A stretch of 58,599 bases of DNA, taken from the NCBI GenBank assembly GCA_019119815.1, contig DWWH01000029.1, positions 1-58,599 of the forward strand, given 5' to 3'. Source of the DNA: Candidatus Eisenbergiella intestinipullorum. GTDB taxonomy: Bacteria; Bacillota; Clostridia; Lachnospirales; Lachnospiraceae. Below are positions 8,561-17,442 of this stretch, in pieces. The notes beneath the pieces were generated by a model. That model made no database searches and was not told where the DNA came from. It saw only the letters and a list, made by a program, of their open reading frames with translations. The position numbers were made by a program, and so were the translations under genes. Numbering within the stretch: the first letter of the stretch is position 1; each line of letters opens with the position of its first letter.

Positions 8561-9424
8561 TCAGCGGTATACCTTGCTCAGCGTAAAGCCCCGTCCGCTC
8601 ACCTCATTGATGCGGTTGACGATGATGAAGGCTTCCGGATCCACCTCCAGAATGAGCTGGTTGACCCGGGGAAGATCCCGGTTGGAAATGACGGCGAGAA
8701 CCATTTTTTCTTCCCGGTGCAGGTAACCGGTCTCCATATGGAGCAGCGAGGTGCCGCAGTCGATGCGCTCCGCCAGCAGGCGGTTGATGGCCTCGTGCTC
8801 CCGGCTGATGATTTTTACCTGCATTTTTGCGCCGCCGAAGAGCAGGACCCTGTCCAGGGCGACGGTATAGACGGCGATCAGCAGAATGCCGTAGAGCAGG
8901 GCGTGGATGTCGGTTCCCGTCAGCTGAAGGAGCAGGATCACGCAGTCGCACAGATAGATGGTGGCCGATACATTGATGTTTTTCTTCTTTTTCAGGATCA
9001 GGGCCGGAATATCCATGCCTCCTGTGGAAGCGCCCGCGCGCATGACGATGCCGATCCCCGCTCCGATGAGGACGCCTGCGTAGAGCACGGCGGTGAGCTT
9101 ATCCTGCATGACGATGCCGGGCAGGCCGCAGCCTTCCAGAAGGCCCAGAAGCAGCGGATAGATCAGCGTGCTGAGCACGGTCGTCGCGGCAAACTGCTTT
9201 CCCAGGACCCAGGCTCCCAGAAGGAACATGGCCACGTTAAACAGGCAGACGAAGAGGCTGACCGGGATCCCGGCGGTCCGGTAAAAAAACAGCGCAAGCC
9301 CGGTGGTCCCGCCCGTGAGCAGGCCGTTTGGCACGATGAAGAGCGTCACAGCCAGCGCGTACAGCAGATTCCCGAATAGGATCATGCCCAGCTTTCTGAT
9401 CAAAACGAACCAGTTCTTTTTCAC
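8561..9424 (-). CDS. YitT family membrane protein (DUF161 + DUF2179)
   Basis: A 287-residue protein with five or six hydrophobic helices (for example NLLYALAVTLFIVPNGLLTGG and VLIGAGIGIVMRAGASTGGMD), then the soluble C-terminal DUF2179 domain ending NRINEVSGRGF. The family is common in Firmicutes and its function is unsettled. The GTG start at 9424 is supported by AGGAAAGGAG seven bases upstream; no ATG fits. The mRNA leader contains an intrinsic-terminator-like hairpin just before the ribosome binding site, and a strong promoter lies at 9518-9546. Confidence 0.9.
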   Translation of the reverse strand: MKKNWFVLIRKLGMILFGNLLYALAVTLFIVPNGLLTGGTTGLALFFYRTAGIPVSLFVCLFNVAMFLLGAWVLGKQFAATTVLSTLIYPLLLGLLEGCGLPGIVMQDKLTAVLYAGVLIGAGIGIVMRAGASTGGMDIPALILKKKKNINVSATIYLCDCVILLLQLTGTDIHALLYGILLIAVYTVALDRVLLFGGAKMQVKIISREHEAINRLLAERIDCGTSLLHMETGYLHREEKMVLAVISNRDLPRVNQLILEVDPEAFIIVNRINEVSGRGFTLSKVYR

Positions 9425-9446
9425 AGATTTCTCCTTTCCTACCACA

Positions 9447-9473
9447 GAAAAAAACGGCATGCTCTGCCGTTTT
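9447..9473 (-). terminator. Leader terminator/attenuator upstream of yitT
   Basis: Read on the minus strand, AAAACGGCA pairs with TGCCGTTTT and is followed by further Ts (eight in a row), directly ahead of the yitT ribosome binding site. No minus-strand gene ends here, so this hairpin lies in the 5' leader and could attenuate yitT. A second short hairpin (GCCGGCAATCCGGC, 9496-9509) precedes it. Confidence 0.6.
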
Positions 9474-9517
9474 CTGTCTGCATATATGAGAAGCTTGCCG
9501 GATTGCCGGCGAACAGT

Positions 9518-9546
9518 AATATAGCATGCGGGGAAGGATCCGTCAA
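9518..9546 (-). promoter_or_regulatory. Sigma-A promoter for yitT
   Basis: On the minus strand TTGACG (9546-9541), a 17-base spacer and TATATT (9523-9518) form a near-consensus promoter. The transcript would begin near 9511 and have a leader of about 87 bases. Confidence 0.75.
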
Positions 9547-9566
9547 GGCAGAGGCGCAGCCCGTGA

Positions 9567-9596
9567 TTGACATGCGCAGCCGGCAGCCGGTATAAT
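9567..9596 (+). promoter_or_regulatory. Sigma-A promoter for the GH-A/GH88 operon
   Basis: TTGACA (9567-9572), an 18-base spacer and TATAAT (9591-9596): both hexamers are perfect consensus. It is back to back with the yitT promoter and is the first promoter of the carbohydrate locus. Confidence 0.85.
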
Positions 9597-9697
9597 GATA
9601 ACAGCCAAAAAGAGCGGCCCGGAGAGGGCCGGAGGCGGAATACGAACTGCCGGGGCCGCAGACGCCGGAGCGAGGATCCGGCGCGTGTCTGGCAGAA

Positions 9698-9711
9698 TGG
9701 AAACGTTTTGA
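9698..9711 (+). promoter_or_regulatory. cre-like/LacI-family operator
   Basis: TGGAAACGTTTTGA matches the catabolite-response consensus TGNAANCGNTNNCA except for one base near the 3' end. It lies about 95 bases downstream of the promoter in the leader of the first sugar-locus operon, a position where CcpA or a local LacI protein can block elongation. One mismatch and a single site keep this tentative. Confidence 0.5.
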
Positions 9712-9724
9712 AATGGAGGAAAAT

Positions 9725-11899
9725 ATGAACAGGGAGAACGATTTGCCGGGATGCCGCAGGCTGGCCTGGGATCCGTCGGGGCTGTATCGCGGGAAAATGG
9801 AACGGGAGGAGAACGGCGGACAGGAGGGGAGCGCAAAGGGAGCGGCTCCGGAAGGGGAACAGGAGCGAGTCCTCTTTACCTGTCCTGAAGAGGGGCTGGA
9901 TTATCTGCTCTATGCGGCGGACAGAGAGGGAGAGATCCGGCTTTCTGATTATAAGTGGCTGTGTATGGACCTGGAGGTGCTGGAGGCGCATTCCATGTGC
10001 TTTCAGCTTTCTTTTTATGAAGACAGACAGCCGGAGAAAAAGGGAGAAGAGCCTGCCATGCGCATCATCTTCGGACTGCTTCCCGGTGTCCGGACCGTGG
10101 TGCCCTTCGATTTCCGGATCTTGGACAGTCAGGTGATCTTTCCGGAGCGTACGCCGGGAAGGCTGAAGATGAGCATCTTCGGAAAGCCGGTGCGTCTGAG
10201 CGATGTGAAGGAGATCCGTCTGCAGACCGCGCCGGGCTTTGAGACCTTCCGCTTTCTGGCGGCAGAATGCTTCCTGTCGGAGGAATTTCCGAGTTATGAG
10301 CTGCCGCAGAAGCGCCTGATCGACGAGCTGGGGCAGTGGACCGGGAAGGAATGGACGGGAAAGGTAAAGGACAGGCAGGCATGCACCCGCATTCTGCAGG
10401 AGCTTCTCGCCCGCGCGGAGGAGGCCGAAAAGGAGGAAGCGAAGAGGGGAAGCGCCTTTGCCATTCCGGACTGGGATGCCTACGGCGGATGGAAGAAAAA
10501 GAAGTTCCGCAAAACGGGGTGGTTTCATGTGGAGCGGGAAAACGGAAGATACTGGCTGGCCGATCCGGAGGGAAACGCCTTCCTTTCCACAGGGCTGGAC
10601 TGCATCAATCCGGGCGAGGGAACCCGTCTGTCTCCCGTGCTCCCTTTTGTGGGAGAGGCGGAAAGAGAAGGCTACCGGAAGGCCCTTGCGGCGGATGAGA
10701 GCGCGCGGGGGCAGAAGGAGAACGCCAGAAACAGCCATGCCAGGGGCGGCAGGAAGGAGTATGATTTCTTCAACTACGGCGTGGAAAATCTGAAGGCGGC
10801 CTTCGGAGAGGACTGGAAGGAAAGCTGGATGAAGATCATCCGCTATTACCTGTGCTCCTGGGGCGTCAACACCATCGGCAACTGGTCGGACCGGGAATTC
10901 ATCCGCTTCGCCCGCCTGCCCTATGTGATCCCGCTGGATTCCTTCTCCGAAGAAGGCTTTCCTCATACGGAAACGGCCATCTTCCGGGATTTTCCGGATG
11001 TGTTCTCGCCGGAATATGAAAGCTCCGCCAGACGCTATGCGGAAGGGCTTGCGCCCTTTGCCGGGGATCCCCTCCTCATCGGCTATTTCATGAGAAACGA
11101 GCCGGAATGGGCCTTCGTGTACGGCCTGAATATCGCGGAGGAGATGCTGGCGAACCCGGCACAGAGCGCCTGCCGGGCAAAGTTCAGGCAGAGAATGGAA
11201 GAAAAATACGGGCGGATCGAACGCTTCAACGAGGCCTGGCATACAAGCTTTTCCGATTTTGACGGGCTGAAGCAGGAGCTGTACAAGGCGGCGGCTCTCT
11301 CACCGGAGGCGGAAGCGGACCTGAAGGCTTTTTCCGAAGAGATGATCACCCGCTATGTGGAGATCCCGGCAAAGGAGCTGCGGCGTGTGGATCCCAACCA
11401 TCTGAACCTGGGCATGCGTTATGCCTATCTGACGGACAGGAGCCTGCTGTGCGGTTCGGAGAATTTTGACGTCTTTTCCATCAACAGCTACCAGATCACG
11501 CCGCTGGAGCCGGTGAGGAAGGCGGCAGGCTGGCTGGACAAGCCGGTGATGGTGGGAGAGTTCCATCAGGGAGCGCTGGATGTGGGACTTACCGCGCATG
11601 GCATCCGGGGCGTGACGGATCAGGAGCAGCGCGGCTGCGCCTACCGTTATTATCTGGAGCAGGGGCTGACGCATCCCAATTTCCTGGGGGCCCATTATTT
11701 CCAGCTCAACGACCAGAGCTGCCTGGGCCGTTTCGACGGCGAAAACTATCAGATCGGCCTGATCGACGTATGTATGCAGGAGTATACCCGGATGGCGGAC
11801 GCCATGCGCGCCTGCCACGAAGCGATGTACCGTGTGGCCGCCGGAGAGCAGAAGGCGTGGGAGACGGTGCCGGAGGACATCGAGCCGATCCACTATTGA
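9725..11899 (+). CDS. Clan GH-A glycoside hydrolase (agarase/beta-galactosidase-like)
   Basis: A 724-residue enzyme with an N-terminal beta-rich, sugar-binding-like domain (about residues 40-190) and a TIM-barrel domain. The barrel shows GWFHVERENGRYWLADPEG, a signature I associate with agarase-like GH families, the acid/base Glu459 in RNEPEW and a nucleophile Glu612 in GEFHQG. There is no signal peptide, so it should act on imported oligosaccharides. I chose ATG 9725 because GGAGG sits five bases upstream; an ATG at 9713 overlaps that site. It is followed after 45 bases by the GH88 gene. I cannot assign the exact GH family. Confidence 0.78.
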   Translation: MNRENDLPGCRRLAWDPSGLYRGKMEREENGGQEGSAKGAAPEGEQERVLFTCPEEGLDYLLYAADREGEIRLSDYKWLCMDLEVLEAHSMCFQLSFYEDRQPEKKGEEPAMRIIFGLLPGVRTVVPFDFRILDSQVIFPERTPGRLKMSIFGKPVRLSDVKEIRLQTAPGFETFRFLAAECFLSEEFPSYELPQKRLIDELGQWTGKEWTGKVKDRQACTRILQELLARAEEAEKEEAKRGSAFAIPDWDAYGGWKKKKFRKTGWFHVERENGRYWLADPEGNAFLSTGLDCINPGEGTRLSPVLPFVGEAEREGYRKALAADESARGQKENARNSHARGGRKEYDFFNYGVENLKAAFGEDWKESWMKIIRYYLCSWGVNTIGNWSDREFIRFARLPYVIPLDSFSEEGFPHTETAIFRDFPDVFSPEYESSARRYAEGLAPFAGDPLLIGYFMRNEPEWAFVYGLNIAEEMLANPAQSACRAKFRQRMEEKYGRIERFNEAWHTSFSDFDGLKQELYKAAALSPEAEADLKAFSEEMITRYVEIPAKELRRVDPNHLNLGMRYAYLTDRSLLCGSENFDVFSINSYQITPLEPVRKAAGWLDKPVMVGEFHQGALDVGLTAHGIRGVTDQEQRGCAYRYYLEQGLTHPNFLGAHYFQLNDQSCLGRFDGENYQIGLIDVCMQEYTRMADAMRACHEAMYRVAAGEQKAWETVPEDIEPIHY

Positions 11900-11944
11900 A
11901 GAAAGAGCGAAGTGCCGCGGACGGCGGCAGAGAAAGGGGGGACT

Positions 11945-13099
11945 ATGAACTATCCTGAAATAACCGGAGAAGAAGTGCTGCAGGCGCTGGATTTTTCGGC
12001 AGCACAGATCAAGAAGTACCTGCCGGAGTTTACGGACCGGTTCCAGAATGCCTACAGCGAGAACGGCTTTTATGCGCCCATCGAGAACGTGGACTGGACC
12101 AACGGATTCTGGACGGGAGAGATCTGGCTGGCCTGGGAGCATACGAAGGACGATGCCTTCCGGAAGGCGGCCGAGGTGCAGGTGAAGGATTTCCTGCACA
12201 GGATCGACAATAAAATCATGGTGGACCACCATGACATGGGCTTTCTGTATACGCCCTCCTGTGTGGCGGCGTGGAAGCTGACAAAGAACGAAGAGGGCCG
12301 GGAGGCGGCCATCAAGGCGGCGGATCAGCTCATCAGCCGTTTTCACGAGAAAGGGGAGTTCATCCAGGCATGGGGCGCGATGAACGCGCCGGAAAACTAC
12401 CGGCTGATCATCGACTGCCTGCTGAACCTGCCGCTTCTGTACTGGGCGTCGGAGGAGACCGGCGATCAGAAATACAGGGACATTGCGGAAAAACATATCC
12501 ACACGGCGCTGGCGAACGTGATTCGGGAGGACGGCTCCACCTGGCATACCTTCTTCTTCAACATGGAGACGGGAGAGCCGGATCACGGAGCCACCTGCCA
12601 GGGCTACCGGGACGGCTCCGCCTGGGCGCGGGGACAGGCCTGGGGCGTGTACGGGACGGCGCTGGCTTACCGCTATACCGGGGAGCAGAAGTATATCGAG
12701 GCATTTAAGACGGTGACGGGCTATTTCCTTTCCCATCTGCCGAAGGACCTGGTGCCCTACTGGGATTTTGAATTCACGGACGGTTCGGACGAGCCCAGAG
12801 ACTCCTCCTCCGCCGTGATCGCCGCCTGCGGCATGCTGGAAATGGCGAAATATCTGTCCGGAGAGGATGCGGCGTATTATACGGCCAGAGCGCGGGAGAT
12901 CATGAAGTCCGTGTGGGACAGCTATGCGGTGAAGGATCATGACAGCTCCAACGGTCTGGTGCTCCATGCGACCTATTCCAACCATTCTCCCTACAATACC
13001 TGCAACCACTGCGGCGTGGACGAGTGCAATTCCTGGGGAGACTATTTCTACATGGAGGCGCTCACCCGCCTGAAGGGAGACTGGGAGCAGTACTGGTAA
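11945..13099 (+). CDS. Unsaturated glucuronyl hydrolase (GH88)
   Basis: GH88 enzymes hydrolyse the delta-4,5-unsaturated uronic acid left at the non-reducing end by polysaccharide lyases, giving a product that rearranges to the KduI substrate. The 384-residue protein shows an alpha/alpha-barrel pattern with Asp97 in HHDMGF and Asp157 in RLIIDCLLNLP. Their 60-residue spacing is close to that of the catalytic pair Asp88/Asp149 of Bacillus UGL. GYRDGSAWARGQAW is also typical. ATG 11945 follows AAAGGGGGG. No signal peptide. It is functionally linked to the lyase at 34458 and to kduI/kduD. Confidence 0.9.
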   Translation: MNYPEITGEEVLQALDFSAAQIKKYLPEFTDRFQNAYSENGFYAPIENVDWTNGFWTGEIWLAWEHTKDDAFRKAAEVQVKDFLHRIDNKIMVDHHDMGFLYTPSCVAAWKLTKNEEGREAAIKAADQLISRFHEKGEFIQAWGAMNAPENYRLIIDCLLNLPLLYWASEETGDQKYRDIAEKHIHTALANVIREDGSTWHTFFFNMETGEPDHGATCQGYRDGSAWARGQAWGVYGTALAYRYTGEQKYIEAFKTVTGYFLSHLPKDLVPYWDFEFTDGSDEPRDSSSAVIAACGMLEMAKYLSGEDAAYYTARAREIMKSVWDSYAVKDHDSSNGLVLHATYSNHSPYNTCNHCGVDECNSWGDYFYMEALTRLKGDWEQYW

Positions 13100-13134
13100 A
13101 GCCGGAGAACGGACGGACAGGACAGAATACGAAA

Positions 13135-13186
13135 CAGAAAGAGAGGCAGCGCGGGCCGGGGACGGCCTGTGCTGCCTCTCTTTCTG
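13135..13186 (+). terminator. Strong hairpin ending the GH-A/GH88 operon
   Basis: A perfect 16-bp stem (CAGAAAGAGAGGCAGC with GCTGCCTCTCTTTCTG) closes an inner GC-rich segment 35 bases after the GH88 stop. The T-rich 3' arm partly replaces a T tract. It separates this operon from the ABC transporter promoter. Confidence 0.7.
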
Positions 13187-13462
13187 TTCCGGGAAGACGG
13201 CTGCCCTGCGGGATGGGGGCTTTTCGCACAGACGCCTGTGCTCCGGTGCGGATGGGGCCCGGAGGGAAGGAAAACCGAAAAAGCGAGAGATGCGAGAAAT
13301 CGGTTTCAATATAAGACGGTATAGAAGATTAAATATAAACGGTAAAACAATAGAATATGTGAATATCTGCTGAAAAGGAGGGGCGCTGAGGGAGGCAAAA
13401 GGACGATAAATATATAAAATGCACAAAAATTGAATTAGCTTTTTTTTTTTTTGTGCAGACTG

Positions 13463-13491
13463 TTGACTTTGATGAAAAAGGTGTATATAAT
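13463..13491 (+). promoter_or_regulatory. Sigma-A promoter for the sugar ABC importer
   Basis: TTGACT (13463-13468), exactly 17 bases, then TATAAT (13486-13491). A 13-base T tract (13440-13452) lies just upstream and may act as a bent or UP-like element. Together with the terminator at 13135 and the operator at 13500 this accounts for most of the 485-base gap 13100-13584; I see nothing else in it. Confidence 0.88.
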
Positions 13492-13499
13492 CAGAATCA

Positions 13500-13513
13500 T
13501 GAAATGGGTTTCA
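13500..13513 (+). promoter_or_regulatory. Palindromic LacI-type operator at the transcription start
   Basis: TGAAATGGGTTTCA is a palindrome with TGAAA/TTTCA half-sites. It begins about nine bases after the -10 box, so a bound repressor would block initiation or clearance. The spacing and half-sites suit LacI-family repressors, and such a gene lies at 19425. It differs from a cre site by having GG where CG is expected at the centre. Confidence 0.65.
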
Positions 13514-13584
13514 AATCAATGAAATCTCCAAACAATTAGCCGGGCAAATTGGATAATCTGCCTGGAGGAACAGGAGGGAAAGTA

Positions 13585-14553
13585 GTGAAAAATTCAAAAA
13601 CCGCATCGCCTAAAGTGCGGATGCAGAACGGTGTGCCCAAAAGATCGTTTTTCCAGAACGTGGTGCGCTATCGTGTACTGCTGCTGATGTGCCTGCCGGC
13701 CATTCTCTTTTTCTTTTTCATGAGTTATGTGCCGTTGCCGGGAATCTGGATCGCCTTCGTGGATTACAATGTCCGCGACGGTATCTTCGGAAGTGAGTTC
13801 GTGGGAATGAGGAACTTTGAGTTCCTGGCATCCTCCGGAAAGCTCTGGAGCCTGACGAAGAACACGATCCTGTACAATCTGGCGTTTATCCTGCTGGGCA
13901 ATTTCCTGGCCGTATTTATCGCCATCCTGCTCAACGAGATGCGCAGCAAATGGTTCAAGAAGGTTTCCCAGACGCTGATGTTCCTGCCTTACTTCATTTC
14001 GCAGGTTCTGGTCGGCATCCTGGTTTACAACATGCTCAACTACGACACGGGCTTTGTGAACGGGATCCTGGAGAACCTGGGCTTTGCAAGATGGCAGCCC
14101 TATTCCGACCCGAAGGTGTGGCCGGTGATCCTGGTCATCGTATATCTGTGGCAGCAGACGGGTTACAACTCCGTTGTATACTTCGCTTCCATCATGGGCA
14201 TCGACATGGAGATGATCGAAGCGGCCAAGGTGGACGGCGCCAACGGCTTCCAGAGGATCCGCTACATCCTGCTTCCCAGCCTGAAGCCCACCATCATCAT
14301 CCTGCTTCTGTTCGCACTGGGCGGTATCGTAAGAGGTAACTTCGGACTGTTCTACAACATCATCGGAACCAACAACCTTCTGTACGGCACGACAGACATT
14401 ATCGAGACCTATGTATACCGTGCGACGATGGCGGAATTCAACTTCTCCACGGCATCTGCGGTAGGCTTCTACCAGTCGGTGGTCGGCTTCGTGATCGTTA
14501 TGGTTGTAAACTTTATTGTTAAGAAGATAGAACCGGATTACTCCCTGTTCTAA
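13585..14553 (+). CDS. Sugar ABC transporter permease (LplB type)
   Basis: The 322-residue membrane protein is the first permease of a CUT1-type oligosaccharide importer. It has six predicted helices, with MCLPAILFFFFMSYVPLPG early, and the cytoplasmic loop that contacts the ATPase (EAAKVDGANGFQRIRYILLP, the EAA motif). The GTG start at 13585 is preceded by AGGAGGGAAAG; an upstream in-frame TTG at 13549 lacks a site. It is followed by the second permease and the binding protein. No ATPase gene is present, as is usual where one shared MsmK-like ATPase serves many importers. Confidence 0.93.
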   Translation: MKNSKTASPKVRMQNGVPKRSFFQNVVRYRVLLLMCLPAILFFFFMSYVPLPGIWIAFVDYNVRDGIFGSEFVGMRNFEFLASSGKLWSLTKNTILYNLAFILLGNFLAVFIAILLNEMRSKWFKKVSQTLMFLPYFISQVLVGILVYNMLNYDTGFVNGILENLGFARWQPYSDPKVWPVILVIVYLWQQTGYNSVVYFASIMGIDMEMIEAAKVDGANGFQRIRYILLPSLKPTIIILLLFALGGIVRGNFGLFYNIIGTNNLLYGTTDIIETYVYRATMAEFNFSTASAVGFYQSVVGFVIVMVVNFIVKKIEPDYSLF

Positions 14554-14570
14554 GAAAGGTTGGAAGCGAT

Positions 14571-15491
14571 ATGGCAAAGAACAGTATGAATTATGAACAG
14601 GGCACCAAGGTCAAGCTTGGCGCATCGGATATGTTCATCCGCGGCTTCGGTTATGTCCTGATTACGATTTACGCCGTGTGTTGTATTGTCCCCTTCCTGA
14701 TCATCCTGGGGACCTCGTTTACCAGTGAATCCTACGTTACCACCAAGGGCGTGACGCTGATCCCGCATGAGTTCACGCTGGCAGCTTACGAGATGGTAAT
14801 GAAGGGCGGCAGGATCTGGCAGTCTTATATCCTGACCATCGCCATGACCATCATCGGAACCTTCCTGGGGCTGTTATTTATCTCCATGGCAGGCTATGCG
14901 CTGCAGAGAAGGGATTTCCCCTTCCGTAACGCGATTTCCTTCTACATTTACTTCACCAGCCTGTTTTCCGCAGGTCTGGCGCCCTACTACCTGACCATGA
15001 CGCAGCGTTATCATCTGAAGGACAGCTATCTGGCGGTGCTGATCCCGCTTCTGATGAGTCCCTGGCTGGTCATCCTGATGAAAAACTTCGTGAAGGCGAT
15101 CCCGCATGAGATCTCCGAATCCGGAAAGATCGACGGCGCAGGCGATATGAGGATTTTCATTTCCCTGATTCTTCCCATGCTGAAGCCGGCACTGGCCACC
15201 ATCGGCCTGTTCCTGGCTCTGGGCTACTGGAACGAATGGTATCAGTCTTCCCTGTTCTTAAGCAGTAAGGTAGATGTCAAGCCTCTGCAGTACTATCTGT
15301 ATGAGGTGGTAAATAAGGCGGATGCTCTGAAGAACTCCGTAGCGGCTCAGTTCGTTACCGTCGGAAATCTGCCGACTGAGACGGTTAAGATGGCGAACGC
15401 CATGCTGGCGACCGGTCCCATCATCCTTCTGTATCCTTTCGTGCAGAAGTATTTCATCAGCGGTATCACCGTAGGCGCGGTAAAGGGCTGA
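14571..15491 (+). CDS. Sugar ABC transporter permease (LplC type)
   Basis: A 306-residue partner permease with six hydrophobic segments and its own EAA-type loop (ISESGKIDGAGDMRIFISLI). The DNA starts 17 bases after the first permease, with GAAAGG upstream of ATG 14571. The protein ends in FISGITVGAVKG, the usual ending of LplC-type subunits. It forms a heterodimeric channel with the preceding product and receives substrate from the lipoprotein encoded next. Confidence 0.93.
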   Translation: MAKNSMNYEQGTKVKLGASDMFIRGFGYVLITIYAVCCIVPFLIILGTSFTSESYVTTKGVTLIPHEFTLAAYEMVMKGGRIWQSYILTIAMTIIGTFLGLLFISMAGYALQRRDFPFRNAISFYIYFTSLFSAGLAPYYLTMTQRYHLKDSYLAVLIPLLMSPWLVILMKNFVKAIPHEISESGKIDGAGDMRIFISLILPMLKPALATIGLFLALGYWNEWYQSSLFLSSKVDVKPLQYYLYEVVNKADALKNSVAAQFVTVGNLPTETVKMANAMLATGPIILLYPFVQKYFISGITVGAVKG

Positions 15492-15591
15492 TGAAGGCGC
15501 GAGAGGCCGAAAAGCTTACATATGGTCTTGATTCCCAATGCGGGAGTTTGAGATAAAATATCCATTTATCCAACAAGAACGGAGGTAAAGT

Positions 15592-17316
15592 ATGAAAAAG
15601 AAGTTAGTAGCGATCCTGCTGACTGCTGCCATGACGGTAAGCCTGGCAGCCTGCGGAAGCAGCAGCAGCGACACCGCGGCAAGCACGCCCGCAAATGACG
15701 CAGCAGCGAGCACGGAAGAGGCGGCGGATGATGCAGCGGCAGATTCCACAGAAGCGGCTACCGAAGAAGCGGCGGCTGAGATCGACCCTAATGATCCCTG
15801 GGCCGGATGGGCGAATATCGATACGTCCGAGCCTGTAGTGATCAATTACATGTGCGTCAGCGACAAGCCCACCAACCCGGATACCGACGAGATGATGGAG
15901 GTCCTGAACGGAATTCTCCAGGAGAAGGTAAACGCTACCCTGGAACTGAACTACATCGGCTGGACGGATTATCTGACCAACTACAACCTGACCCTGACCC
16001 CCATGGACGGTTCCGTGGATCTGGTCGTAACGGCTGATGACTGGCTGGATGCCTGGCAGAACGTGGAAAGAGGCGCTTTCATGGAGCTGCCTGACGAGAT
16101 GCTTCAGACCTATGCTCCCGCTACCTGGCAGCAGGTAGAAGAGGACGGCGATTGGGATATGTGCCGTTATACCGACGGACAGATCTATCTGATTCCGGAA
16201 GACAATTACAGACAGTGGACCAACCACGGCTTCATCTATCGTCTTGACTGGGCGAAGGAAGCGGGCCTGGAAGACGGCGTTCACAGCTGGGATGATATGA
16301 CCACCTACTTCCAGTACTGCCTGGATACCTTCCCGGATATGATCCCCTGGGATGTGGTAGGCGGAAACTCCATCAATGAGTGCACGGGCGGCTACCTTGC
16401 ATCCGCAGGCGTTGAGTCTTATCCTCTGACCGGCGTAGCCGCTGGTATCGTTGGCTATCCCGGAAACCAGGTGAAGTGCCAGTATCTGGAGGAGACCGAT
16501 GCTCTGGTTGCATACGGCAATCTGATGAAGACCTGGAACGATATGGGCGTCTGGAGGACCGACGTTCTGAACAACTCCACCTCTGATACCAGACAGGCAT
16601 TCAGAGAGGGACGCGGCGCGGTTGACCAGCATCATACCGAGACCTGGACTGACCTTGCAAGCCCTGGAAGAACGGCAAACGTATTCTATCAGGAAGATCC
16701 TGATGCAGCAGCCGGCTTCTTCTGGTTCGGTGAAGAGTCCAACTTCCTTGTAAACCTGTCCATCCTTCACGGCGCAATGGCGATCTCTTCCGGAAGCCAG
16801 AACCCGGAAAGAGCTCTGATGGTTTACGACCTTCTGAGAAATGATCCTGAGTGCTACCGTCTGTTCATGTACGGTATCGAAGGCGAGCAGTATGAGCTGG
16901 TCGGCGAGAACGAGTACAAGAGACCGGAAGGCTACAATGATACCGAGGATAAGGTTGATACCGCATTCTGGGCCGGACGTAACGATGACATCGGCCTGAA
17001 GGATTCCACTCTGAACTGGGATGTGATCGAGCCTCTGTATGCAGAGTATGATGAAATCGCAGTGGACAACCCGTATCTGCAGTTCCTGCCTGTGACGGAT
17101 GAGATCAGCGGTACCATGAGCACCCTGACCGAGATCTGCAACAACTACCTGAAGCTTCTGACCTATGGCCAGTTCCAGGGTACTGCGGAAGAGTGCGTTG
17201 CGGAATTCCAGGATCAGCTCCGTGCTGCCGGCGTTGAAGATGTGGTTGCTAACCTGCAGGCACAGATGGATGCGTTCTACGGCACCAGCGCAGCGGAGAC
17301 CACCGCAGCAGAATAA
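15592..17316 (+). CDS. Sugar ABC transporter substrate-binding lipoprotein
   Basis: A 574-residue binding protein for the importer. The N-terminus is a lipoprotein signal (MKKKLVAILLTAAMTVSLAAC), with cleavage before the Cys of LAAC, followed by a low-complexity Ser/Ala/Glu-rich linker (about residues 25-62) that tethers it to the membrane. The mature part has the size and aromatic content of LplA-type oligosaccharide-binding proteins. GGAGG lies upstream of ATG 15592. Terminator-like hairpins follow, which would let this gene be expressed above the downstream GH35 gene. It is the only exported product in the sugar locus. Confidence 0.93.
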   Translation: MKKKLVAILLTAAMTVSLAACGSSSSDTAASTPANDAAASTEEAADDAAADSTEAATEEAAAEIDPNDPWAGWANIDTSEPVVINYMCVSDKPTNPDTDEMMEVLNGILQEKVNATLELNYIGWTDYLTNYNLTLTPMDGSVDLVVTADDWLDAWQNVERGAFMELPDEMLQTYAPATWQQVEEDGDWDMCRYTDGQIYLIPEDNYRQWTNHGFIYRLDWAKEAGLEDGVHSWDDMTTYFQYCLDTFPDMIPWDVVGGNSINECTGGYLASAGVESYPLTGVAAGIVGYPGNQVKCQYLEETDALVAYGNLMKTWNDMGVWRTDVLNNSTSDTRQAFREGRGAVDQHHTETWTDLASPGRTANVFYQEDPDAAAGFFWFGEESNFLVNLSILHGAMAISSGSQNPERALMVYDLLRNDPECYRLFMYGIEGEQYELVGENEYKRPEGYNDTEDKVDTAFWAGRNDDIGLKDSTLNWDVIEPLYAEYDEIAVDNPYLQFLPVTDEISGTMSTLTEICNNYLKLLTYGQFQGTAEECVAEFQDQLRAAGVEDVVANLQAQMDAFYGTSAAETTAAE

Positions 17317-17372
17317 TGCGATAAGCATAGCCGAGTAACAGATACAGGATCTGTTTTTCATACGGCAAGTCA

Positions 17373-17410
17373 GGGGGTATGGACAGAGAATGTCCATACC
17401 TCCTTTTTTA
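17373..17410 (+). terminator. Intrinsic terminator after the binding-protein gene
   Basis: GGGGGTATGGACA pairs with TGTCCATACCTCC and runs into TTTTTT. A smaller hairpin ending in five Ts (17338-17358) lies just before. It sits 33 bases before the GH35 start, so read-through is probably partial rather than absent. Confidence 0.85.
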
Positions 17411-17442
17411 TCATTAAAAAAGAGAAAATGAGGAGGCTGAGT

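Noticed and set aside
9425..11242. Extension of the yitT frame to 893 codons
   Set aside because: The upstream part is antisense to the GH-A gene and contains the yitT promoter and leader; GTG 9424 has a good ribosome binding site.
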